A DNA stretch of 5,605 nucleotides from Christensenella sp. UBA1431 (GTDB lineage: Bacteria > Bacillota > Clostridia > Christensenellales > UBA1431), in the NCBI GenBank assembly GCA_002329665.1, contig DCTV01000075.1, positions 17,334 to 22,938 on the forward strand, given 5' to 3'. A program made the position numbers and the translations under genes. Shown piece by piece: positions 1 through 5,605 of this stretch (the stretch's first letter is position 1; each line of letters starts with the position of its first letter). The notes under the pieces are model-generated. The model did no database searches and was not told the origin of the DNA. It saw nothing but the letters and a program-made list of their open reading frames with translations.

Positions 1-986
1 GGCTGCATGTGCATCGGTTTCCAGAAGGGGCGCGCCTCGACGTTTTCCCGCTCGAGCGCGTCGATGATCGTGTCCGGGCTCACGCCGCAGCCGGCTTCCA
101 TGGTCATCACGGTCAGCCAGCAGTTGGGTCCGGCCCCGTCGATGTGCGGATAAAACGACACCGGCAGGTCAAACAGGGCCTTAACGTACCTGTCGTATAT
201 CCCGCGCCTGGCCTGCACGTAGGCGTCGACCGTTTCCATCTGCCCGCGGCCGATGCCGGCGCAGATGTTGGACAGGCGGTAGTTGTAGCCGATCTCCCTG
301 TGTTCGTAGTGACGCGCCTTCTCACGGGCCTGCGTCGCCCAGTATTTTATCTTCTTGGCGGCCGCCTCGCCGGCGAGGACCATGCCGCCCCCGGAAGTGG
401 TGATGAGCTTGTTCGCGTTGAACGAGAGCACCCCGATGTCCCCGAACGAGCCGCACATGCGCCCCCTGTAGGACGACCCGAGCGCCTCCGCCGCGTCTTC
501 GAGGACCGGTACGCCGAATTCTTCGCAAACAGGGAGGATGCGCCCGTAATCCGCCGGCAGTCCGTACAGGTCCACGACCACGACCGCTTTCGGGAGGTTT
601 CCCGCCCGCCTGTGATCGTTGAGCGCCCGGGCCAGCAGCTTGGGGGACATGCACCAGCTTTCTTCGTCGCAGTCTATGAAGACGGGCTCGGCCTGCAAAT
701 AACGGATCGGGTTGCAGCTTGCCGCAAACGTGACGTCCGAGCAGAGAACGACGTCATGCGGGCCGGCGCCCAGGTAACGGAGCGCGAGGTGTATCGCAGC
801 CGTCCCCGAACTCACCGCGACCGCCTGCGGCACGCCGATATATTCCCGCACCGCCCGTTCGAACTCGTCCACGTTCTCGCCGAGCGGCGCTATCCAGTTG
901 CTCTCGAATGCCCGATGGATATATTTCATCTCCCCGCCGTTCATATGCGGGGGAGACAGATACACCCTAGTGCCCGTCGCTCGCAT
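1..986 (-). CDS. epsN: DegT/DnrJ/EryC1/StrS PLP-dependent nucleotide-sugar aminotransferase, EpsN/PglE-like (3' end off the window)
   Basis: Translating the minus strand from ATG at 986 gives 328 codons open to the left edge. The protein follows Bacillus EpsN as I remember it along its whole length. It opens with YLSPPHMNGGE and NWIAPLGENVDEFE (residues 9-43), then the cofactor-phosphate loop SSGTAAIHLAL (59-69), the acidic EDAAEALG (163-170) whose Asp contacts the pyridine nitrogen, SFNANKLITTSGGGM (188-202) with the internal-aldimine lysine at K193, and YNYRLSN (234-240). EARPFWKPMHMQ closes the visible part. The family is usually 380-390 residues, so about 60 are missing. Members transfer an amino group from glutamate to a 4-keto-6-deoxy nucleotide sugar in the cytoplasm; EpsN/PglE make the UDP-bacillosamine precursor. 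The exact sugar is inferred. GGTGG at 990-994 lies only 3 bases from the ATG, so the start rests on homology. It has its own promoter (1069-1097) and may lead a leftward polysaccharide operon, which cannot be seen here. Confidence 0.93.
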   Translation of the reverse strand, partial: MRATGTRVYLSPPHMNGGEMKYIHRAFESNWIAPLGENVDEFERAVREYIGVPQAVAVSSGTAAIHLALRYLGAGPHDVVLCSDVTFAASCNPIRYLQAEPVFIDCDEESWCMSPKLLARALNDHRRAGNLPKAVVVVDLYGLPADYGRILPVCEEFGVPVLEDAAEALGSSYRGRMCGSFGDIGVLSFNANKLITTSGGGMVLAGEAAAKKIKYWATQAREKARHYEHREIGYNYRLSNICAGIGRGQMETVDAYVQARRGIYDRYVKALFDLPVSFYPHIDGAGPNCWLTVMTMEAGCGVSPDTIIDALERENVEARPFWKPMHMQ

Positions 987-1068
987 TTTCCACCACTGAT
1001 CTGCCCGATGCCGAAACGCCGAATCGGCTGAATTGCCCGGCAAAAGGAATATGCCGGATTATGAGTCC

Positions 1069-1097
1069 AGTATAATTCATATCGGCAGGCTTTTCAA
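1069..1097 (-). promoter_or_regulatory. Housekeeping sigma promoter for the epsN-like gene
   Basis: On the minus strand TTGAAA (1097-1092) and TATACT (1074-1069) are separated by exactly 17 bases. Each box is one base off consensus. Transcription should begin near 1062, giving a leader of about 75 bases. That leader starts with a 6-bp hairpin, CCGGCA/TGCCGG at 1057-1052 and 1042-1037, with a 9-base loop. No U-run follows it, so it is not a terminator. Confidence 0.75.
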
Positions 1098-1470
1098 ATT
1101 ATTTAATGTATATTGTCGGTTTTTATCCAAAAATTGAAAACGAGGGCGCCTTGCCCGGCCGTGCCGTAACATATAGAACCGACCGGCACAATAAAAGACA
1201 ACCGGCCATTAATACTTTACCCCCGATACGGGGCGTTGAAACCGGTATCGCGATTTGCCCGGGTGTTATGCAAAAGGCCAACACCCCTGCGTCAGAACCG
1301 CGATTCATAACCGAACGTTCAGCTTTTCGGCGAAGCAGCCGGCGGCGGCGGTCTGGACAAAGCGGCGTCCGCCCTCCCTGCCCTGCCGTCATTATCAATA
1401 TGCGTACGAATACATACAGGCATTGGTTCTCCCAACTGTAAACACGCCGGGGGCCGCCGGTTTTCAGGCT
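1098..1470. other. Gene-free stretch between the glpP terminator and the epsN promoter
   Basis: No reading frame here has a Shine-Dalgarno site or a recognisable protein. Open frames exist on both strands (for example 1106-1441 plus, 1123-1398 minus), but their translations are rich in Arg and Pro and resemble nothing I know. Three short inverted repeats are visible: GTGCCG/CGGCAC (1161-1166 with 1184-1189), CGATAC/GTATCG (1224-1229 with 1245-1250), and GGGTGTT/AACACCC (1261-1267 with 1280-1286). None is followed by a clear U-run. This may be spacer, decayed sequence or an unidentified small RNA; I cannot tell which. Confidence 0.5.
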
Positions 1471-1529
1471 TAATAAATAAAAACGGCCAGCGCGTTCGTT
1501 CCCTCAAAGCGGGAATCACGCGATAGCCG
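1471..1529 (-). terminator. Rho-independent terminator of glpP
   Basis: About 20 bases after the glpP stop the minus strand forms a long interrupted stem. CGGC (1529-1526) pairs with GCCG (1487-1484), CGCGT (1522-1518) with ACGCG (1495-1491), and TTCCC (1515-1511) with GGGAA (1503-1499), around a 7-base loop and two small internal loops. It is followed at once by TTTTTATTTATTA (1483-1471). Fourteen base pairs plus the U-rich tail make a standard intrinsic terminator. It separates glpP from the epsN-like gene, which has its own promoter further on. Confidence 0.85.
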
Positions 1530-1549
1530 AAGAAATGGGCGACGCCGGG

Positions 1550-2131
1550 TTATTTGTCCATGCACCAGAGTGCCTCGCAGCTCGTGGAGATGGCGATGAC
1601 GCCGGCGCCTAGGGCGGAGTACACGTCTTCCTTGGTGTTGATGAGGCCGCCTGCGATCATGGGCAGGGTGAATTGCTGCTTGGCTATGCTGAGCACCTTG
1701 GCGGAGGCGCCGGGGAGGATCTCGACGAGGTCGGGGCGGCAGGACACCACGTTCTGCACGCCGGAACGAAGCGCCGAAGAGTCGAGCATGAACACGCGCT
1801 GGATCGCGAAAAGGCCGGTATCGTGGGCCATGCGCACGCATGCGCCCTTGGTCGTGATGATCCCCGTGGGCTTTATCGTTGACGCGATGTAACGCACGCC
1901 CACAGGATCCGGGCGCAGGCCGTCGATCAGGTCGACGTGCAGGAAAAACACCTTGCCCGCGTTGTAGAGTTTTTCGCACTGCCGTTCCAACTCGCCGATG
2001 CTGCCAAAGAGCATGAAAACGACTTTTACGTCGGATTCGAGTACGCGCGCAACCATGTCTCCGTTGCGGAGGGCGGCGATAACGGGGTTTTTAATCAGGA
2101 TGTCCACCAGTTCGTATACGTTTTTGATCAA
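1550..2131 (-). CDS. glpP: Glycerol-3-phosphate-responsive antiterminator GlpP
   Basis: This 193-residue protein matches the G3P_antiterm family in length and motifs. HVDLIDGL lies at residues 65-72, KPTGIITTKG at 87-96, QRVFMLDS at 111-118, EILPG at 137-141, and IAGGLI plus the TKEDV helix at 159-170. It ends in GAGVIAISTSCEALW, the last strand and helix of the barrel-like fold. In Bacillus subtilis, GlpP bound to glycerol-3-phosphate attaches to glp mRNA leaders and prevents early termination; that role is inferred here. The start is TTG at 2131, because a full AAAGGAGG lies 8 bases upstream. The frame stays open to an ATG at 2167, but using that would bury the ribosome site inside the gene. 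It lies downstream of glpK, whose product makes its ligand, and has its own promoter and terminator, so it can be transcribed alone. Its mRNA targets in this genome are not evident. Confidence 0.94.
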   Translation of the reverse strand: MIKNVYELVDILIKNPVIAALRNGDMVARVLESDVKVVFMLFGSIGELERQCEKLYNAGKVFFLHVDLIDGLRPDPVGVRYIASTIKPTGIITTKGACVRMAHDTGLFAIQRVFMLDSSALRSGVQNVVSCRPDLVEILPGASAKVLSIAKQQFTLPMIAGGLINTKEDVYSALGAGVIAISTSCEALWCMDK

Positions 2132-2139
2132 GCAAAAAC

Positions 2140-2147
2140 CCTCCTTT
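2140..2147 (-). promoter_or_regulatory. Shine-Dalgarno site fixing the TTG start of glpP
   Basis: AAAGGAGG on the minus strand is followed by 8 bases and then TTG (2131-2129). It is the strongest ribosome site in the window and decides the start codon. The bases around it can form two competing hairpins: GCAAA/TTTGC (2149-2145 with 2136-2132), with GGAGG in the loop, and GTTTTTG/CAAAAAC (2139-2133 with 2126-2120), with the TTG in the loop. Confidence 0.85.
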
Positions 2148-2158
2148 GCGCCGGTAAC

Positions 2159-2194
2159 AGCTCGCAAGCGCGTTGCCCGAAAGTTGCGTCAGCT
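2159..2194 (-). promoter_or_regulatory. Hairpin at the 5' end of the glpP leader
   Basis: AGCT plus CGCAA (2194-2191, 2188-2184) pairs with TTGCG plus AGCT (2167-2163, 2162-2159), giving nine base pairs with a two-base bulge and a 16-base loop. It begins at or next to the predicted transcription start (about 2192). There is no U-run after it, so it is probably not a terminator. It could protect the 5' end or bind a regulator. Confidence 0.4.
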
Positions 2195-2198
2195 TTTT

Positions 2199-2227
2199 AT
2201 TGTAAACAAAGCCGGTCACCGCGTCAA
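2199..2227 (-). promoter_or_regulatory. Housekeeping sigma promoter for glpP
   Basis: TTGACG (2227-2222) and TACAAT (2204-2199) on the minus strand are 17 bases apart; each differs from consensus by one base. The predicted start near 2192 leaves a leader of about 60 bases before the TTG. It allows glpP to be made independently of glpK read-through. Confidence 0.78.
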
Positions 2228-2265
2228 ATGGCGCGCCGGCTTATGGTCTGCCGTACTCCTATCAC

Positions 2266-2331
2266 GCTCCGGCTCCGTCAGCCCGCCGGCGCCCGGGGGC
2301 CCCTGGCCACCCGGGACAGGCGGGCCGGAGC
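2266..2331. repeat. Very G+C-rich nested inverted repeat upstream of the glpP promoter
   Basis: GCTCCG (2266-2271) pairs with CGGAGC (2326-2331). Continuing without a break on one side, GCCCGCC (2281-2287) pairs with GGCGGGC (2319-2325), so 13 pairs form with one 9-base bulge (2272-2280). An inner hairpin, CCCGGG with CCCGGG (2292-2297 with 2310-2315), can stack inside. Neither flank has a T-run, so an intrinsic terminator is unlikely. It lies in the glpK 3' region upstream of the glpP promoter. It could be a transcript-stabilising structure, a dispersed palindromic repeat, or part of a structured RNA. Confidence 0.5.
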
Positions 2332-2356
2332 AAAGCATTTGAACGGAGCTGGACCA

Positions 2357-2397
2357 CCGGTCGGAAACCGGCCGGCACGGATGCAAGCCGGAAACCG
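2357..2397. repeat. Two small adjacent hairpins and a 9-base direct repeat
   Basis: CCGGT/ACCGG (2357-2361 with 2367-2371) and CCGGC/GCCGG (2372-2376 with 2387-2391) sit back to back. The 9-mer CGGAAACCG occurs at 2362-2370 and again at 2389-2397, 27 bases apart. I could not match this to any riboswitch class I know. Confidence 0.35.
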
Positions 2398-2433
2398 CCG
2401 AAAAGCTTCTTGTTTTGAGTAACTTCTGAATAA

Positions 2434-2482
2434 CGGGCGCGGCAAGACTTTTACCCCAACGGATCGGTACCTGCCGCGCCCG
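2434..2482 (-). terminator. Long inverted repeat after glpK, possible terminator or mRNA 3' end
   Basis: An 11-bp perfect inverted repeat, CGGGCGCGGCA (2434-2444) with TGCCGCGCCCG (2472-2482), encloses a 27-base loop. It lies about 77 bases past the glpK stop. On the minus strand it is followed by TTATTC, a poor U-tract, so it is at best a weak terminator. It may instead block 3' exonucleases, or be the base of a larger structure. Confidence 0.45.
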
Positions 2483-2501
2483 CCACTAACGAACGTTTTG
2501 C

Positions 2502-2527
2502 CCGGAGATACCCACAGTATCTGCCGG
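2502..2527 (-). other. Hairpin in the glpK 3' untranslated region
   Basis: CCGG plus AGATAC (2502-2511) pairs with GTATCT plus CCGG (2517-2522, 2524-2527), giving ten pairs with one bulged base and a 5-base loop, about 30 bases past the glpK stop. No T-run follows on either strand. It probably shapes the mRNA end rather than terminating transcription. Confidence 0.45.
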
Positions 2528-2558
2528 ACGTGCAGCAGAGCCGGGCGCTAAGTGACGC

Positions 2559-4049
<1,491 letters not shown>

Positions 4050-4065
4050 AATCAGCCCTTCTTTC

Positions 4066-4094
4066 TTGACAAATTCGGTAATAATAGTTATAAT
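4066..4094 (+). promoter_or_regulatory. Perfect consensus sigma-A/sigma-70 promoter for tlyA-puuD
   Basis: TTGACA (4066-4071) and TATAAT (4089-4094) are separated by exactly 17 bases, matching the full consensus. Transcription should begin near 4101, about 20 bases before the tlyA ATG. The -10 box overlaps the candidate glpK -10 box on the other strand, and the -35 box abuts the glpK ribosome-binding region. Confidence 0.9.
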
Positions 4095-4116
4095 TTAAAA
4101 CAAATGAAAATTTTAA
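4087..4116 (-). promoter_or_regulatory. Candidate glpK promoter overlapping the tlyA promoter
   Basis: On the minus strand TATAAC (4092-4087) is a good -10 box. TTAAAA (4116-4111), 18 bases upstream, is a weak -35 box with 4 of 6 matches. A start near 4080 would leave a leader of only about 30 bases. An alternative -10 is TATTAT nearby at 4086-4081 with TTTTCA upstream. The region is A+T-rich, so the exact boxes are uncertain. Confidence 0.45.
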
Positions 4117-4130
4117 CGGTATGCAGATGA
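4104..4130 (+). CDS. Possible 8-codon leader peptide overlapping the tlyA start
   Basis: ATG at 4104 opens a frame reading MKILTVCR and ends at TGA (4128-4130). That stop overlaps the ATG at 4127 (ATGA), which is the third codon of tlyA. The predicted transcript starts about 3 bases before it, so it would be read as an almost leaderless start. tlyA itself has no good Shine-Dalgarno site, which makes translational coupling conceivable. In an A+T-rich stretch such a short frame could easily arise by chance. Confidence 0.2.
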   Translation: MKILTVCR

Positions 4131-4948
4131 AACAGAAAAAAATAACGCTCGGCAGACGGCTGCTTGCAGACGGCTGGTTTGACAGCGAAAAAGAAGCGCA
4201 GGCATGGATTATGCTGCGGCATGTGCTGGTGGATAACATACCGGCTGTCAGCCTGACTCAGAAAATTACATCCTGTTCCGAAATCCGGGTCAGAGAATAT
4301 TATAAAAAACACTACGTTAACAAAGGCGGCCTGAAGCTCGAGGGGGCACTCCGCCGCTTCGGCACCGCGGTCGACGGCAAAACGGCGCTCGACTGCGGCG
4401 CGTCGGCCGGAGGTTTTACGGACTGCCTCCTGCAGCACGGCGCCCGGCTTGTATATGCGGTCGACGCCGGGTTCGGTCAGCTTGCCGGAAAACTGTTGGT
4501 TGATTCCCGCGTCGTCAACATGGAAAAAACCAACATAAGCGACCCTCGTCTGATGTCGCTTGACCCTGCGCCCGAACTTATCACACTCGACCTGTCATAC
4601 CTGTCGCTCCGGATCGCTGTTCCTGTCTGCCGCAGCATTCTGCGCGGCGGCGGTACGATTATCTGCCTGATAAAGCCTGTTTTCGAAGTCGGAAACAATG
4701 AAGCGCGGCGCAGAGGCAATATAACCGACCGGGAGACGCTGTGCGATATTCTGGTGTCGCTCACTTCGTTTTTTGCCGCCGAAGGCTTCGCGGTTGCCGG
4801 TGTTACGCACAGTCCCGTTACAGGAAACGGAGGCGCGCTTGAATATTTCGCATGCCTAAGGTCGGATGGCTGTACCGCAGCAGATCTTACTGAACAGATA
4901 GAAAAAGCGGTTTCGGATTCTCTGTCGCTCGTTAAATTCAAAAAATAA
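4121..4948 (+). CDS. tlyA: TlyA-family S4-domain/FtsJ-like RNA 2'-O-methyltransferase
   Basis: The protein has 275 residues, normal for TlyA. Residues 7-57 form an S4 RNA-binding domain (ITLGRRLLADGWFDSEKEAQAWI, then HVLVDNIPA). KGGLKLEGAL (68-77) joins it to the FtsJ methyltransferase fold. DCGASAGGFTDCLL (91-104) is the SAM-binding loop, VYAVDAGFGQLAGKL is at 111-125, EKTNISD at 135-141, LDLSYLSL at 156-163, LIKPVFEVG at 183-191, and GNGGALEYFACL at 235-246. The expected K-D-K-E catalytic set is K72, D157, K185 and E241. Known members methylate ribosomal RNA cytidines; TlyA modifies 23S C1920 and in some species 16S C1409. The target here is inferred. Annotations as hemolysin are historical. 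The ATG at 4121 and the one at 4127 both lack a good ribosome site, so the start is uncertain by two codons. A consensus promoter lies just upstream. The usual SAM-loop threonine (ASTGGFT) is Ala96. Confidence 0.92.
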   Translation: MQMKQKKITLGRRLLADGWFDSEKEAQAWIMLRHVLVDNIPAVSLTQKITSCSEIRVREYYKKHYVNKGGLKLEGALRRFGTAVDGKTALDCGASAGGFTDCLLQHGARLVYAVDAGFGQLAGKLLVDSRVVNMEKTNISDPRLMSLDPAPELITLDLSYLSLRIAVPVCRSILRGGGTIICLIKPVFEVGNNEARRRGNITDRETLCDILVSLTSFFAAEGFAVAGVTHSPVTGNGGALEYFACLRSDGCTAADLTEQIEKAVSDSLSLVKFKK

Positions 4949-4967
4949 AAGAAAAGAAAGGTTTCGC

Positions 4968-5605
4968 ATGAAAAAAACCCTGATAGGACTGACGCCTCAG
5001 TATGATGCCAAAACAAACCGCATCTGGATGCGGCATGAATACACCGATTCGTTGATCGCGGCAGGAGGGCTGCCTGTGCTGCTTACTCAATATGCCGGCT
5101 CTGACGAAATTGCCGCCGTTTGCGACAGGCTCGACGGCATACTCTTTACCGGCGGAGTCGATATCCATCCGCGGTTTTACGGTGAGGAGACAGAGCCCGG
5201 CTGCGGCGAAATAGCGGAAATCCGCGACATTTTCGAACTGGCGCTGTATAAAGAGGCTGTTTGCCGGTCCATGCCTGTCTTCGGTATCTGCCGCGGCATA
5301 CAGCTCATAAACGTCGGTTCGGGAGGCACGCTGCACCAGCATATCCCGGGTCACCAGGATGTGCGGCACACGGTCAGAATCGAGCGCGGCAGCCTGATAT
5401 ACGATATAATCGGCAGCGAGACGATCATGACTAACAGTTATCACCATCAGGCGGTGAAAATTACCGCTCCATATCTGAAAAACGCCGCGTATTCCGATAT
5501 TCCGGAGTCCGGTCCCGTCTGCGAGGCGGTATGGGCGCCCGATATGCCATTCTGTGCTGCCGTTCAGTGGCACCCGGAAAATACATATAACGAAGACATG
5601 TATTC
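4968..5605 (+). CDS. Class-I glutamine-amidotransferase-like gamma-glutamyl hydrolase, PuuD/peptidase C26 family (3' end off the window)
   Basis: The frame starts at ATG 4968, with AGAAAGG 6 bases upstream, and stays open for 212 codons to the right edge. FTGGVDIHPRFYGEE (60-74) is the family's substrate-loop signature, followed by EIRDIFELALYK (84-95). FGICRGIQLINV (105-116) is the nucleophile elbow with Cys108. NSYHHQAVK (156-164) and QWHPE (200-204), with His202 and Glu204, complete the catalytic triad. PuuD hydrolyses gamma-glutamyl-GABA in putrescine breakdown; relatives cleave other gamma-glutamyl amides, so the substrate is unproven. With a usual length near 240, about 30 residues are missing. 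No other putrescine-pathway gene is visible. It follows tlyA by 19 bases with no terminator between, so the two are probably co-transcribed. The elbow continues INVGSGGTLHQH, where relatives as I recall them read INVALGGTLYQ, a minor change. Confidence 0.93.
   Translation, partial: MKKTLIGLTPQYDAKTNRIWMRHEYTDSLIAAGGLPVLLTQYAGSDEIAAVCDRLDGILFTGGVDIHPRFYGEETEPGCGEIAEIRDIFELALYKEAVCRSMPVFGICRGIQLINVGSGGTLHQHIPGHQDVRHTVRIERGSLIYDIIGSETIMTNSYHHQAVKITAPYLKNAAYSDIPESGPVCEAVWAPDMPFCAAVQWHPENTYNEDMY

Noticed and set aside
9..1031. A long open frame on the plus strand (340 codons)
   Set aside because: It is antisense to the epsN-like aminotransferase, whose minus-strand frame matches its family end to end. 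The plus translation is Arg- and Val-rich and resembles nothing.
1106..1441. A 111-codon plus-strand frame and an overlapping 91-codon minus-strand frame (1123-1398)
   Set aside because: Neither has a ribosome-binding site, a recognisable domain or gene-like composition. Both are explained by low stop-codon density in G+C-rich spacer.
1441..1470. A plus-strand terminator from CCGG/CCGG followed by TTTT
   Set aside because: The stem has only four pairs, the T-run is short, and there is no plus-strand gene upstream for it to serve.
2132..2167. A longer GlpP starting at ATG 2167
   Set aside because: It would place the AAAGGAGG site inside the coding region. The TTG at 2131 has ideal spacing from that site.
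2324..2400. A cyclic-di-GMP or cobalamin riboswitch, suggested by GCAAA, GATGCAAGCC and GGAAACC fragments
   Set aside because: The order and spacing of the conserved blocks do not fit either class on either strand, and no downstream gene of a fitting kind has it in its leader.
1937..2422. A plus-strand frame of 161 codons over the start of glpP and the intergenic gap
   Set aside because: It is antisense to glpP and to the glpP promoter, lacks a Shine-Dalgarno site and has no known motif.
4121..4948. Haemolysin function for TlyA
   Set aside because: The S4 plus FtsJ architecture and the K-D-K-E set indicate an RNA methyltransferase; the haemolysin label is historical.
4938..5573. A 211-codon minus-strand frame at the right end
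   Set aside because: It is antisense to the PuuD-like gene, which carries the full Cys-His-Glu catalytic signature on the plus strand.

Overview
The window reads as a piece of a Clostridia-like (Bacillota) chromosome. The evidence is a GlpP-type glycerol-3-phosphate antiterminator, near-consensus housekeeping promoters (TTGACA/TATAAT class with 17-base spacers), TTG start codons backed by strong Shine-Dalgarno sites, and an EpsN-like aminotransferase. Overall G+C is medium to high and uneven. The genus cannot be named from this sequence. There is no sign of a phage, insertion sequence, CRISPR array, tRNA or rRNA.

Layout: three genes point left and two point right, diverging at about 4050-4120. 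Leftward, in transcription order, are glycerol kinase glpK (4049-2559), a gene-free 427-base stretch full of inverted repeats, the glycerol-3-phosphate-responsive antiterminator glpP (2131-1550) with its own promoter and a clear rho-independent terminator, a gap of about 370 bases with no convincing gene, and a DegT/EpsN-family sugar aminotransferase that has its own promoter and runs off the left edge. Rightward are a TlyA-family S4/FtsJ RNA 2'-O-methyltransferase (4121-4948) and, 19 bases later, a class-I glutamine-amidotransferase-like gamma-glutamyl hydrolase of the PuuD/peptidase C26 family that runs off the right edge. These last two look like one operon.

How they fit together: GlpK makes glycerol-3-phosphate, which is the ligand GlpP is known to sense in Bacillus, so the middle of the window is a glycerol-catabolism module. 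No glpF or glpD is visible. The glpK 5' leader appears too short for the usual GlpP antitermination structure. The aminotransferase belongs to a separate surface-sugar pathway, and the tlyA-puuD pair is functionally unrelated.

Points worth a second look are the structured glpK-glpP gap, alternative hairpins around the glpP start codon, glpK and tlyA promoters whose -10 boxes overlap on opposite strands, loss of the PTS-phosphorylated histidine in GlpK, and a sharp change in base composition inside glpK. No clearly novel system was found.
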